Part shown: piece after piece, positions 26,690 to 40,800 of the stretch
Numbering within the stretch: the first letter of the stretch is position 1
Layout of the letters: every line of letters begins with the position of its first letter
Assembly: GCF_032362555.1 (NCBI RefSeq)
Contig: NC_083520.1
Location: 8,680,001 to 8,744,000 of the forward strand
Origin: Amyelois transitella
Taxonomy: Eukaryota; Arthropoda; Insecta; Lepidoptera; Pyralidae
Length of the DNA stretch: 64,000 nt
Direction: 5' to 3'
Notes under the pieces: generated by a model
Told to the model about the DNA's origin: nothing
Seen by the model: only the letters and a program-made list of their open reading frames with translations
Database searches by the model: none
Position numbers and translations under genes: made by a program

Positions 26690-26920
26690 TCCTACAATAT
26701 TATAAATGCGAAAGCTTGTGAGTATGTCAGGATGTCAGTACGGATGTTTGTTACTCTTTCACGCAAAAACTACTTAACCGATTACGATGAAATTTGGTAT
26801 GTAGGTAGCTGAAGACCCAGAATAATATATAGGCTACTTTTTATCCCGGAGTTTCCGCGGGATTGATTGTTAAGTCATGATAGGGTTTCCACGCAGATGA
26901 AGTCGCGGGCGGCCTCTAGT
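26690..26920 (+). mobile_element. Non-autonomous Helitron-like element
   Basis: Starts tcctacaatattataaatgc, continues cacgcaaaaactacttaacc and tgaaatttggtatgtagg, and ends at gaagtcgcgggcggcctctagt. This layout matches the very common lepidopteran Helitron-type repeats. The mariner element sits just after its 3' end. Confidence 0.65.
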
Positions 26921-26935
26921 GTATATATATATATA

Positions 26936-28254
26936 CATTCAGTCAGAAAAGTATCGGGAATGGATTATTTATTTATGGTTCCAAATTCAAATTTTTGTTT
27001 TTTTTTGTTGTTGTTAGATTGGCACAACTGTTTTCCATTTTGGCGCGGAGTTTGAGTTGCATCTGTTGTTTACATTAAATACAGTGCTATTTTTAGTTAT
27101 ATCATATCTAGTGTGTATTGCTAATTTCATAATGGATAAAAACATCGAACAAAGAGTTTGTCTTAAATTTTGCATTGCCAATGGAATATCGTGTTCGGAG
27201 TCACTGAAAATGTTACAGAAGGCTTACGGTGAATCGACTTTATCAAAAACTCGTGCTTATGAGTGGTACAAAGCGTTCAAAAGCGGTCGAGATGTGATGG
27301 AAGATTTGCCTCGCTCTGGTAGGCCATCAACGTCTGCAACTGAAGTTAACATCGCAAAAGTGAAGGAAATAGTGACTGAAAATCCTCATTCAACTTTGAG
27401 AGAGATAGCCACCGAACTTTCTGTATCTCACGAGTCGATCCGTACCATTTTAACTAATAATTTGGGTATGAAACATGTTGCCGCTCGGCTAGTCCCAAAA
27501 GACCTGAATTTTTTTCAAAAACTCAATCGCATGAGAGTCGCTGAGGACATGCTAGAACGAGTCAATTCCGACCCAACATTCATGAAACGCATTGTTACTG
27601 GTGACGAGACGTGGGTTTACGAGTTTGACATGCAAACTAGTCAACAAGCTCCGGAGTGGCGCCTTCCAACTGAACCGAAACCGAAAAAACCACGCCAAAG
27701 TCGTTCAAAAGTCAAAGTCATGTTGACTGTTTTCTTTGACTATCGCGGTGCTGTGCACTCGGAATTCTTGCCGGAAGGTCAAACGGTAAATAAGGAATAT
27801 TATTTGAGTGTTATGCGGCGTTTAAGAGAGCAAATCCGACGAAAAAGGCCAGATTTGTGGAAAGAAAATTCTTGGATTTTGCACCATGATAATGCACCTT
27901 CGCACAAGGCCATCATTGTGAACGAATTTTTAACCAAACACTCAACAAATACCATCGAGCAACCACCATATTCACCAGATATGGCTCCAGCCGACTTTTT
28001 TCTTTTTCCTAAACTCAAATTACCACTTCGTGGCACCCGTTTTCAATCGGTAGAAGACATAAAAGAGAATTCGCGGCGAGAACTGACCTCAATTCCGGAA
28101 ACAGCGTTTAAAAAATGTTTTGATGATTGGATTATTCGTTGGCGTAAGTGTATCGTTTCTAAAGGAGCATATTTTGAAGGTGATAAAATAAATTTGGATG
28201 AATAACAAACAGTTTGTGTATTATTGATCTTTTCCCGCTACTTTCTTGACAGAG
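26936..28254 (+). mobile_element. Complete mariner transposon, about 1.32 kb
   Basis: Bounded by TA on each side (26934-26935 and 28255-28256). Imperfect terminal inverted repeats are present: the left end cattcagtcagaaaagtatc ggg mirrors the right end, which reads ctctgtcaagaaagtagcggg on the minus strand. Length and single-ORF layout are typical of mariner. The TIRs differ at several positions. Confidence 0.85.
27132..28205 (+). CDS. Mariner transposase, intact open reading frame
   Basis: 357 aa if started at ATG 27132 (MDKNIEQRVCLKFCIANGIS). The frame stays open upstream to 27057, but those residues are hydrophobic and unlike mariner, so the later start fits better. The N-terminal half holds the paired helix-turn-helix DNA-binding region (WYKAFKSGRDVMEDLPRSGR). 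The catalytic D,D34D triad is visible in VTGDETW, HHDNAPSH and SPDMAPADFFLF, with 34 residues between the second and third Asp. The family cuts and pastes the element at TA sites through the terminal inverted repeats. There is no stop or frameshift, so the enzyme may still be active or was until recently. Family typical length is about 345 aa. Confidence 0.95.
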   Translation: MDKNIEQRVCLKFCIANGISCSESLKMLQKAYGESTLSKTRAYEWYKAFKSGRDVMEDLPRSGRPSTSATEVNIAKVKEIVTENPHSTLREIATELSVSHESIRTILTNNLGMKHVAARLVPKDLNFFQKLNRMRVAEDMLERVNSDPTFMKRIVTGDETWVYEFDMQTSQQAPEWRLPTEPKPKKPRQSRSKVKVMLTVFFDYRGAVHSEFLPEGQTVNKEYYLSVMRRLREQIRRKRPDLWKENSWILHHDNAPSHKAIIVNEFLTKHSTNTIEQPPYSPDMAPADFFLFPKLKLPLRGTRFQSVEDIKENSRRELTSIPETAFKKCFDDWIIRWRKCIVSKGAYFEGDKINLDE

Positions 28255-28875
28255 TAGTATATCGCTGTTGACAAAAGTGCCATTGGATAGTTCCTTTCTT
28301 TCAATGGTAATATTTTAATTCGTAAAAGGTAACCAACTGAAAAATTTTGCCAAAATAATAAATACGAAGATATCAAACAGGATTCTTTGTGTGCCGTGTT
28401 TTGAAGCAAGCTAGCATATCTCCTGGTTTTATCGAAGGCACAAACGCACACGGGACACGTAATTTTATGTCCCACTCTCCCACACGACACTGCCCAGGAG
28501 TGGGTAAGTCAGGCAGGTGATTACCTGGATTGCTGTCTGACCTCACCTATCTTAGATCATGGTTACTCAGTCAGTTATTCTGCAATAGCACATCAAGGCC
28601 AAATTCTAGGGCAGTTGAGTTAAGATCCACGTGTTTATCAGCACTTTATCAAAACCGGTACACAAAACCCGCCAAAACCGGTCTTCAGAGGATGAACGAA
28701 AGTTGTTGAAATTCTTATGCAACCAATTTTTACATAATTTATTTGTAACTTAGTACCTTTATTGTGACCATCTGCTTTTGCACTTTTTGTGTGTCACAAG
28801 TATAATTCTATTGTGTACGTATCACAATTATTATTGTGTATATGTATATTCGTATCGTATTGCGTGTGTTTTGTT

Positions 28876-31800
28876 ATGTCTACCTGTAGATTACGTTTTA
28901 TGTATGAACCTTTTGCACAACACAAATACCAACTTAAAGAATGTGATTTCGAAGCTATATTTTTAGGTAAGTGATAATTATCTTTAAAGAACTTCATATT
29001 AATTTTACGTTTTTACTTAATTAATTTATATGTATAGTTATAATGATTTCACATAAGACTAAATAGTATGTAGGTACCTACCTAGGTAGTTTATGGCTGA
29101 AATAAATACCATTAGAAAAAAATTATCTACAATAATTAATTTGTCGAGCTTTCCTGGATTTATCCGGAGTTTCGATGGGCTAGCAATCGATTGGATATAA
29201 ATACGCCATCTATCTAAATTAACACAGCCTTTGCATCTTATGACTCATGATCATCTCACCCTGTCTGGTCCGTTAGGAAAAAAAACGATATGTGAAAAAA
29301 TGCCAAACAATGTCGATGACGATTTGATCACTTTCCAACATGGAGTTCCCACGTATCGATTAATCGCATGGATTCTCTTCGCGTGAATCGAGTAATAAGG
29401 TAACGGTGCTTACAACGGCCAATGGGCTAGATACTGGCCATTTTAGTGCTATTGGGTATATAACTAGTAGAGCGTATTAGTTCAGTGTGCCGTGTGGTTC
29501 CCGTCAGGAAGTTAGGAATAATAGAAATAATACCTTCATCTACTTCAAAATGTTATCTATGGATCTAAGTAACTAACCATACTTTTTATTGAATTCTACA
29601 AATCAACTCTCTCTCATCTTTGCTTGTTCCCGGTTGCACCCTCCACAGAAGTGTTTCGGGGCCCGAGTTGCGCCTGCTTCTACAAAGTTTCGAACTCTTG
29701 GTCGATTTAGATTAAAATGTCGTAGATACATAGGAAAGGTTATACATACATACATACATACATATAGGTAATCACGTCTATATCCCCTGCGGGGTAGACA
29801 GAGCCAACAGTCCTGAGCGGACCGATAGGCCACGTTCAGCTATTTGGCTTTAAGATAGAATCGAGATTTGAATAGTGACAAGTTGCTAGCCTATCGCCTA
29901 AAAAAAGAATCTCAAGTTTGTAAGCCTATCCCTTAGTCGCCTTTTACGACATCCATGGGAAAGAGATGGAGTGGTCCTATTCTTTTTTGTATTGGTGCCG
30001 CGAACCACACGGCAAAGGACACAAGGAAAGGTTATCTACTAAAATTTTCAAGTCAGACATTAAAATCGGTTAGATCATTTGCAAAATACTCGTAATATAA
30101 AAATACCATAACACTTATGTTAATTTTCAGTCTTTTCAAGATGTAGATGTAGACGTGTCATTATGTATGTAACTATATACATATAAAAATACCTTAATGA
30201 CTGTAGTACATAAGCTATTCCTAAGAGTATAATTCCACGAGGATGATGAACGTAAACAGACATTTTTTAAATTCTGTTTCAAACAAAACTAGTCATAACA
30301 ACTTTTTTTGTTGAACTGTTTTTTTGTGTACGTAATAAGGAATAGAAAGAGTTACTTATCTTTGCGAGGTCTTCAGTACCTACGCGGCGAAAGACTAATG
30401 TAAATAAAAACTAAGTTATTAAAGTTATATATATGTATAAGTAAACTCGTTATTTTCGTAAATCGCTGCCATTCAGGGTATTTGTTTCACAAATGTGTCC
30501 CATTTTTCACGAATGGCAAAGGCGAGCTCATCAAAAAGCCATAACGAGCTGACCCCGTTTATAATTGTCAACCATTTGCTGAAGACTTGCGATTTATTTT
30601 AGTCATAATTTATTTAAATTCTTTGTGGGGGGAGGGCAATGTAATACACTCGTACTTTGTCATTATTCGTAAAACAATATTACCTACTTAACCATTTTTA
30701 GACAATATACCTACTCCATACTATCAGTGGTTGCTAGCCCATCACCTAAAAGAAGAATCCCAAATATATAAGCCTACCCCTTAGTCGCCTTTTACGACAT
30801 CCATGGGAGAGAGATGGAGTGGCCCTATTCTTTTTTCTATTGGTGCCGGGAACCACACGGCACCAATATTAGATTAAGTAACCAGATTAATGCCAGGAAG
30901 AAAATTCACGTTTGGTAGCGAAGAAGAAAACATAGTGTTTGCCACAAAGAAGCACACGTCACGTCACGGGATAGACAGATCCAACAGTCTCTAAAAGACT
31001 GAAAGGTCACGTTCAGCTCTATGGTTTCGTGATGGAATTGAGATTCAAATTGTGACAGGATGCTAGCCCTATAGTATACCTACCTAATAGTAGAAACCCA
31101 AGTTTATTATAGCCTTACCTCAGGTCTATTCCAAAGTGCTGGGAACCACACGGCAATAAACCTAACTAACACTAATTCAAGTTTTGTTATTCCTGTATTT
31201 TTCATATTGTAGAATGTAACATATAATTTTACTTGGACATCTAACATGTAAAAATGAACCTTAACGTCTGGTTTTAGAATTGCAAGTTTCTGTTGTCGGT
31301 GTAAACAATTGGCAACCCATCGACGTGTATCTCCAGCCTTCAGAAGGTCTGTTCCAAGGTTCCATAACGTGTGAAGTCTACATATGATCTCTTTCCTGGA
31401 GGGGTAGGCAGACTACATCTTTGCACTTGCCACGACCTTGCAAAGTTATGGCTTCATTTACATACATAACATACATACATAAAATCACGCCTCTTTCCCG
31501 GAGGGGTAGGCAGAGACTACATCTTTCCACTTGCCACGATCTCTGCATACTTCCTTCGCTTCATCAAGCTCAGCGGTTTCGGGTACTCTTGACCTGACCC
31601 TTTACCAGGACGTCCAACGTTCAGGCTTCATTTACATGCATCAATTTCATGAAAAATGAGGCTTGCTTCTTACCATCGGCGGCGCTTGGCTTCCTGAGGC
31701 AGCTGGGATGGTTCGAGTATAGAGAATCCAGCCCCTCCATGCAAAAAGGTAAGTAAGATAAGCCTCAACGCGAGAGAGCCTCCGTAATAAGGCACGCGCG

Positions 31801-34800
31801 ACTTCGTTTTTATGGCGCGAAAAACTATCGCTGTCTCGCGTTTTATTATGACGTGAAACGTGACAACGACAGATGATCGAGCGATAAAAATGGCGCCGAG
31901 CGTACCATAGTACGGGGGCTGAAGAAGAATCTTATTTTGACCCCTCATCAGAAAATTCTCCATTTTATGTATTGACGTTCGTGGGTTATAATGCGGATCC
32001 CATGCCCCGAGGCACTATGGTAAAGGTCTGCAGGGCCTGGAGGGTGCAACTAGTAATGCGCAAAAATGAGAGAGACTTACGTTCGTGGGGAGAAAGCAAA
32101 ATATTTTTAGTAATGTCATTGAACGACCTATACCCTCTTAGAGTATTATGATACCCTATCAATCAATGCCTGAGATATTTCTCAGGAATGCGTAGGATAA
32201 CTATATATGAACTGATAGTAATTTAAACTCAATCATAACTCAGAAGTAACAGATGATACATTTGCATTGTAGTTATTGTTAGAACTTATGTATTTCTTTA
32301 CCCGCGTAAAAAAGAAATATTTATCCCGTTTATTTCCCGCTGGATTTTCGGAAAATCCTCTTAAAGTGCTCGCCTAGACCACTTAGGATACCTACATGCC
32401 AAATTTCAAATCTCAAATCTCTAGACCCAGCCGTTCAATAAATAAACCCAGTGTCCAATGTTATGTATTAAATTGGTGTTAAAAATAATAATCACCTAAA
32501 TAATTTATTTATTCACAATTTTGACAATATGCCTTTATTTTCTTTATTAGGTACAATACAGCAATAGCTACAAAACTAGTGCGATGCGCTAGCGCAATGA
32601 TCCATCCAATTTAATTGCTACGGCCATAACGTTATAGAATTAGAATATCATATTGTTGTGGCTTCCGTCTGACCCGGATTTTGGCTAAAAGACTAGTATG
32701 GCGTGAGAGCCGGGAATCCATAGAGAATTATTATGTCAAATTCAACCATTATTCATGTTATGCCATTCAGAGTTTTAGATTCGCTCTAGTTTCATAATTT
32801 TTTGTGTTTGTTGTCTGGACTTTGATATTCGTTTATTGCAGGTTCAATAAAAATAATTTTACTATGTTTTTTCTATGAATCTTTTCCAAGAAAGGTAGGT
32901 CAGAGACTATATCCATTCAACGCTTCATCCCTTAAACGTACTATTACTACTTCATCCACATACGTCAAGCTTTTCGATAGACCTTTGTAAAATTGTAGTC
33001 CATATTTATCATGTCATACCTAAAGGTCAGACTTTATCTGTGCCAAATTTCATTAAATCGGTTCTAGAAGCAATTCACTCGTTGACAAGTCTTATCTATG
33101 GATTTCCCACTCTCTTCTCTCTTCTTTGTAATCAACCATAGCGATGGTGAGACATTACTGGACAATATTCATTTGCAGGGAGACTACTAAAAAGTACTAC
33201 ATATGTAATGGGGAGCAGTCTCGCTCACAATAAAATGATTGACGTCAACTTCCCATTTAGAGTCTGAACGGAATAGTTGCATGTTTATTATACCTCATCA
33301 TACCATGTGTGACCAGAAACTAAATTGACGTATTTATAGTTTGGCAAAGCAATTTTTATATATCGCATATAATCTTGCCTCACAAGTCCTGCAAGATATT
33401 GCCTCTTTGATGCTGGAAGTTGCAAGAAGCGATTAAAAATTACGTTGTACACACATAAATGCATATAGCCACGTTTGAGTTATAGATCCCTTGTGGAGTA
33501 GACAGAGCCAACAGTCGCGGTTTTCATAACAAATGCATTAGAAAATGGGAACACTCAGACGTTGCATTAAATTTATTTTTATGGTAGGTATCTAATGAAA
33601 CTCAGGAAATTATTAAAACTCATTGAAAGTTATGTTACTTACAAATCGTTCGAATTTATAGATGTTTTTTTACAAGTAGGTTATTGTTTATTTATAAAAG
33701 TTCCAAATATAATTTTAACTACAGGCCACCCAACACTGTGCACAAGTTGTCACAAGCCTATGTGTAATCAACACATACCCACTGTAATAAGTAAATTATA
33801 ATTTCAAACTCCATTTGAATCTTATATCGCAGTCATTGGCTCCTCCACGTCCTATTAACTCTTTAATTTAGAACTTTAAGGCTTTTTCAGTAGAGATCTG
33901 TATCGTTTGATCCAAAATGGTGGTTTGTGACGTTTCAATTGAGTGTATTAGTATCTGCATACAATAAGGCCGGAAAGTAGCCTATCCTGTCGGTGAAGCC
34001 TACGAATTAACTGATTGAGATCAGAATGTAAATATTATGATAAAAGTTTTATACATCGTCCAGAAAATTTGGTTTCAGATCAAAGGTTTAAGGTTTAAGA
34101 TCTTTATTCTCATTAAGAATTAAAAAATTCACTTCACATGAGAATAGCACTAAATTATATCTGAACATCAATATGCGCGTATAGATTTGCGTATCATATT
34201 CGGTGCGGTTACCCTCACTTAAAAATATAATTATTTGTCGAGCGGTCACTACTTCGAGCGTCATCATAAGAATAATTAAAAAAGTCAAAAATAATTTATT
34301 CATAAAACACCATAACAAAAAGACAAAAAAGGAAACAATAAAATGTACAAAAATAGACATGTAGTATGGTGCTCCCGAAAGGGTACCCCCTCAGCATAAT
34401 GCTGGCTGTAAACAATATGCTACACAGCAACGCTGATCTTCCGGGGTGCCCGGGATAGGATTAAGGAATAACTAAGAAGAGGACTAAAGGATTTGTGTCT
34501 AAGAATGATATGGGAAGTTAAAGAAATTTCTGTCAACTAGAGTCGCCTTTATTACAATGCTGGCTTGTTAATTGGTATTATGATGTATGCCTTTAATATA
34601 ATTTTTTAAATTCTTAAAATACTAGAAAAAATAAAATACACAGAAACATGTCGTAGCCGAAGAAAACCTGAGATGAATGCGCGCTGTCATGGGTGTCAGG
34701 AAGACTACTATATCATTACTTAATTGCATAAAACCATTTTATTATTTTTGTCCACTTTTTTTTGTACAATTATTCTATTACATTTTCATTTGAGGCGCGT

Positions 34801-37800
34801 GATTTTAATAACAGACGAGTCAAATTGTCGGGCATGCTATCTTATTGGTGGCCATAGAGGTAGTATTGTACCGAAGAGCGCACTCGCAAATCAAAATTAA
34901 GATCTGTTTAGTCCATTTCTTAAGGTAAAATGCATTTACCGCCTCACCTTCGACAAGCCACTCCCAATAATGCTTTACACTTTATCCATATTATTTAACC
35001 CCTAATCTGAAGGACAGTAGTGCATCTATACTAATATTATAAAGCTGAAGAGTTTGTTTGAACGCGCTAATCTCAGGGACTACTGGTTCGAATTGAAAAA
35101 TTCTTTTTGTGTTGAATAGACCATTTCTCTAACAAGGCTTTAGGCTATATAACATCACGCTGCAACTTTTAGGAGCGAAGTAATAATGGAAAATGTAAAA
35201 AAAGGGGAAAATTATTCATCCTTGAGGGCTACAATGATGCCCAAAATAACTAAACCACGCGGACGAAGTCGCGGGTACAGCTAGTTTATCATAAACTGCT
35301 TCCTTATTGAGAATAGAAATACAAAGGTTTTCAAATCCAGTAAAAGGGTGTGTGTCCATTGTCATGTGTACGACAGATATCGTTCTTTCAGACAAAGTGT
35401 GCTCTACGAATGAATATAACTCTTTGCCTGATTTGCTTTGTAATAAAAACACATGAATAGCCCATCACATGTTGTCGTTCGTCATATGACTATATTGGGG
35501 GCACGGTCATCGGTGGGTCAATATGGTGATATTTTTTGTTTACAACGACGTATGTTATATGACCTATGAACTTTGAACAATGCGAATGTCTCAACCACTC
35601 GTTCACTGAATCCCTTACTTACTTACAATAAATAAAAAATAAATAGTTCAAGTTCTAGGCCAATCGGAGAGTCTTTTTTTATCATGACATGACTGAGGAT
35701 CGAACTCTGGGACTCAGAGGTAAACGCACTCCCATTGCGGCGAACATATAGCAAAATTATTACCAGTTTTTTTTTGTTAAAGGTCTTTCTTCATGTGGTC
35801 ATCCACATTTGGAGTCATGGCCAGCAAAGGTCATATTCGTGATGATGCGTTTTAGAAAAATTGCTATAATTAATTTTGTACTTAATTAATATGACATTGA
35901 GCAAGTTATTGAGTGTCAGAGTCACAGAAATAGGAATAACTAGTCCTTTGTTTTCTATGGTCAGACCCGACAAAGCACTGCCGAAACTAAGTGTAAAGCT
36001 TGTATCTATTTCTAACCCGTATGGGATAAAGACATGATATATGTAGATTATATATTTCTATCTTATGTCCCATAATCTAATGACCCAATATTATCAGCAG
36101 TCGGGGGAGCCTTTCTAATGGACCCCTATTCCCGTCATGCCCGCATTCATTCCTAACGTTTCTTTTGTTCCAATTCTCACACATAGACGTAATAGGTCTT
36201 CACCCTTTTTGGGGTAAACAGAGCCAACAGTCTCGATAAGATTATAAGTTCACATTCAGATATTCAGATAGTGTCATGTTTCTAATCCAATAATTAAAAT
36301 ACGGATCTTAAGTTGAGAGGCCTTTTCCATTGATTTACTTTTTTAATCTGCGGGAAAAGAAAAGTTCGTTGATGACACACAATTTGAAGTTAAGTTAGTC
36401 TATCGCTATAATGTGCTAATATATAGAAAGGAACTTATGTTTTACCGGGATGAAAGATGTAGGTATGTCCTTCTCCAGACTCTTAATTTTATATACGCGA
36501 AATTTTATGATGATTATTTCTGTAGAAAACGCAGAAGAGCTAACAAACAAACTACTTTCTCATTTATAAACTAGTTAGGATAGGCTTAATATTACCTAAT
36601 TTTGAAGAAATGTCAATTAATCTTATTAATTTATGGCGTGTTATGTAACAAAGGACTGTTATTTTTCTTTGATGTTATCATTTAGGTGTTACCGCTCATA
36701 TATTTGAATAATAAAGCGATATTTTTTTCTGATTTCTACGCCTTTTGGTAAAGATTAAGAAATTGGGTGAATCTTCTTCCTTATGATTTAAATTTTAGAG
36801 TTTTGGATAATGATGAAATATGGACAAATAATATCTACATGAATTTTGTCCACCCCATTTGGGATAAAGGTATGTGTTTGTGTATATTATGATTATGCAA
36901 TCACTACGTAGTTAAATAATTATCAAACTATATATGTATATATGTTTTAATTTGAGTAGGTACTATTACAGAATTTTATGGTTATTGGACATGAACTCTG
37001 TGGCCTGTGAATCTTTAGGTTATATATTTCTGTTAAATGATGGGTTTGGTTGGTTCACGTAACAGTCGTGTAAGATTCACAATATTCGATTATAAAACCC
37101 TCGACGTGATTAAACTTAGCGTATAAACAAAAATGTCTAACAAGGAGGTAATTTTATCAAGCGTGGCAAAATGTGTATTATAATTTTTAGGATCTTATTT
37201 TTGGAATCATGTCACGATTGTGTTTAGTTTGTTTTAATCACTAACATTTATTGTTATTAAAATTATGTGCCTAAACAATATTTTAGTGCACAGAAAATTG
37301 TTGATCTTGTGAAGAGTCGTAAATAAACTTACTTAATCAGTGTCTGAAAAACGATTTGAGCGCCTGAAAACCAAATTAGATTTAATGTAGAAGATATATT
37401 CATTTCATTCAGATAAAAATTTAAAATTAAAATAGAGTAGGAGCTCCATTAAAAAAAACATTGCTCAGATCAAGCGACAGGACGAGCGAAGAGTTATTTT
37501 TAACAATTATTTAGATTGAGCCCGCTCCTTACCGATAAATTGCACATCAATTGTCCTCTTTTACATTTCTTATTGATTTTTTAGAATCGTCTTATGCTAT
37601 TATCATCCCTCAAACATGTTTTAAGTATTTATTTTTATAATAATTATTTCACACTTAAATTTATTAATAATGTTGAAAAAAAAATTACTTTAAAATCATG
37701 TGCAGAGTAAAAAGAATGCTTTATGATAAAAAAAAATCATCTTTAACTTATCTATTCTATGTTTTAGTGGCAATACTAGAATCAGTGGCCCATTGACGTG

Positions 37801-40800
37801 CAAGCCTAATGATTTGTGGTTGCTATAAGTGAAAGTATTTGCCGAATATATTTGACGTACTCATGTTGTTAACTTTGTAATGGTTCATGATTGGTTTTAC
37901 TTTTTGCATTTCCGCTGATCTGATGATGCAATAACATGATAAGTATTGATTAGAGTTTGACGGCTTTCACAACATGTTGTTTGATTCAAACCAACCTGTA
38001 AGTTGAGACAATGACTTGCTATATAAATAGTTTCTCTCTCTTAATAGTGGGCGTAGGTAATATTAAATGATTTTATTTTTAAGTTGCCTCTTACATCAAT
38101 GATAGTATGTTCCGATGAGAGATGGAGTGGCTTAAGCGCCTTTTAAATCTACAACTTTTCAAAGAAGAATAATCCTGGATTTGTAAGTGAAGAAGGTAGA
38201 CTACTAAATTTTAAGGTTGGTAATTTGTACTTATATTTTTGTCACTTGCTTCAAGGGCTTCACTGAAGAATGAAAATAGAAATGAAAATGAGAAATTTTT
38301 GAATCTTAAATCTCAGTTTAGTTTTATGTTTTATTTCCACGTGGGATAGGCACATATTCATTGGTAGATATGGCAGTAAAAGATGGGATCCTATTTATTA
38401 CTATCCCGAAAAAAAAAATAAAAAAAACACTACACGCGGGTATGGTTATTTTATAATTGTCCACATGGCGTAGGTTTGAATTCATATAGCGATCGTGACA
38501 CACGCATACAATCACAGGCACAAAACCACAACTAGTTTACAACACAATTCGTGATATGTCGTGGTATTTGTAACCGTCAAAGTGCTATTTTCAATAGACT
38601 TAGATTATTGAAGGTTTTTAGTCCTTTTCTTCGATCCTTTGACTTTCGAAAGTACCTACATAATAAAAATCGTCTTCAAGAAAAAAAGCAATTGTAGGTT
38701 TTAATTTGTTCAAAACAAATTTAATATGTCAATTGCTTTTTTCTGATAATTCTTCCTTTAAAACCTTCAAAGGGTTTCGTACAAAGTTGACATAACCCAA
38801 TATTTAAAAGAAATCCATATATGAACACTGTCGGTCTCTCAGACACTTACATCAAACCTATTTGCTCAGCAGAATGTTTATAAAGGTTAACCCTTGGCGT
38901 TATATCCGACCCAAACCGCTGGAATGTAGGGCGTTGTATTGTAGCTTAAAAATTGAGTACACGTGCTTTATGAGTATTCATAGTGGCTTGTTGCTTTTAA
39001 AATCATTCCGTATACAGCAATGTTCGTCGGAGTATGAGGTTGGAGGAGGCAATCGCATTCTACTGCCGCCAGTCGAGAGCGCGCAGCTGCGGCGAGCGTA
39101 CTGCGGCCATTCGCTTCCAAATTCAAATTGGAAAATCGGCGGACTTTTAAAAAAGTTTCCTTCTTTTTTATTTTCTCTTTAGACAGCTGTCAAATTTGTG
39201 GATTTCTTCTTGTGCAGTGGTTACACACGTGATACAAATATATTTTGTTGGAAAGGACGTGGTCTCTACATTTTCCTTTGTAAGTATTTTTTGATACAAA
39301 ATATTTGTTATGTATGATTATTTTTTGTTGTTTAATTTTTTTCATACATACATACATATATCATTTAATTTTCAATAATGAGATTATAAGAATAATATTT
39401 CACATTATTTTTTCATGATTTGTCTTTTTTTCAATAGTTTTCCGGAAGTAAGTTTAGTCAAAACATTTGTTTGTTTTTATTATACATAATTTATATTGGT
39501 CTTATCATGTGTGCCTTTTTATTATAAATGTGTTACAATATTTTCTGTATCAATGCGTAATAAATTTCAAAATGGGTTAATAATGGAGTTATGTAAACTG
39601 AATAAATAAATATGTTAACCGCATTGATAGATAACGATAAAAATATAGGAAATGTTATTTTTTAGCGTAGGTAATATTTTAAAAACAAATAACACCGGAA
39701 CATAATTCATGCTTCCTTTTTAAAATGTTTGAAAAAAAGAACAGAACAATAAATAATAGTGACTTTTAAAGTTTATTACTTTGTTAATTATTATGGTATA
39801 TAAATTATTTGGTAATGGATACTAGTTTTTGCGGGCATACCTACCCTTGGTTTTTTCCACCCAGTAAGCCGCATAAAAATAAAACAGCTTTATATGTACC
39901 TATAGTAGATGTATCAAAGGTGATATACTTTTAATGTGGCCCACTGCACATATTATCAAAATAAAATAAATAAGACACACGATGGGGATACAAGAACTTC
40001 AACAAGTGAAAATTAACTTTGGTGATAAACAAAAAGCAATCAGTCTTAATTTTTTTTAGCGACAATGGAGTCTGAGCATGTGGTATGTCACACACATGAG
40101 TCACACACATACGAGTAACGGAATCAAGGTTTGTTTTGTGTGGGTCAGACAGAGTACCTAAAGTACCTACGTAGGACGAGTGGCGTCTGTAGTTTTTAAT
40201 CGTATATTTTTTAAGTAGGTATGTTTATTGCGCATTTAATTAAGTATGTGGTTTCTTTCTTAACGTTTCGAGTTCATTTGCCTATTGGTGCCACCACATG
40301 ATTTTTGCGTTGTTTTAATATAAACAAACATACATACTCTAAATACGGCTTTGGTCCTTCGCGGGGTAGACAGAGGTTTTGGAAAGACTCGAACGTTATA
40401 TTCAGCTGTATAACTCAATGATGTACTTATTCTAGATCTATTCGTTTTGATAACAATGTTTCTTACTCTGGAAAAGCGGTTACAAGTAAATTTTTCAGCT
40501 GCATGGTCTTCAAAATGTTATATGAATTTGAGATTTTTTTATATCATCTAAACTTTCTACAACATCCTCAATGTGTTATATGTATGTATAACGTCAGTCC
40601 GATGGCTCTGTCTTGCCGGTAAGGGCCGAAAACGAAAAACCCGTTCATTTGTTTGCACAAGAATAACAACTCACTAACGCATTGTTTTACGGATATGTAA
40701 ACTTGATATGACCCATATACCGCAGAAACCACATAGGTACTGAATAATTCTAACTAGTTTTGCTCGTGACTGCTCCCGCGCAACTTTTTATCTCAACACA

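Noticed and set aside
28221..28490. 89-codon minus-strand frame after mariner
   Set aside because: It covers the mariner right terminal repeat and an adjacent old repeat; no domain seen.
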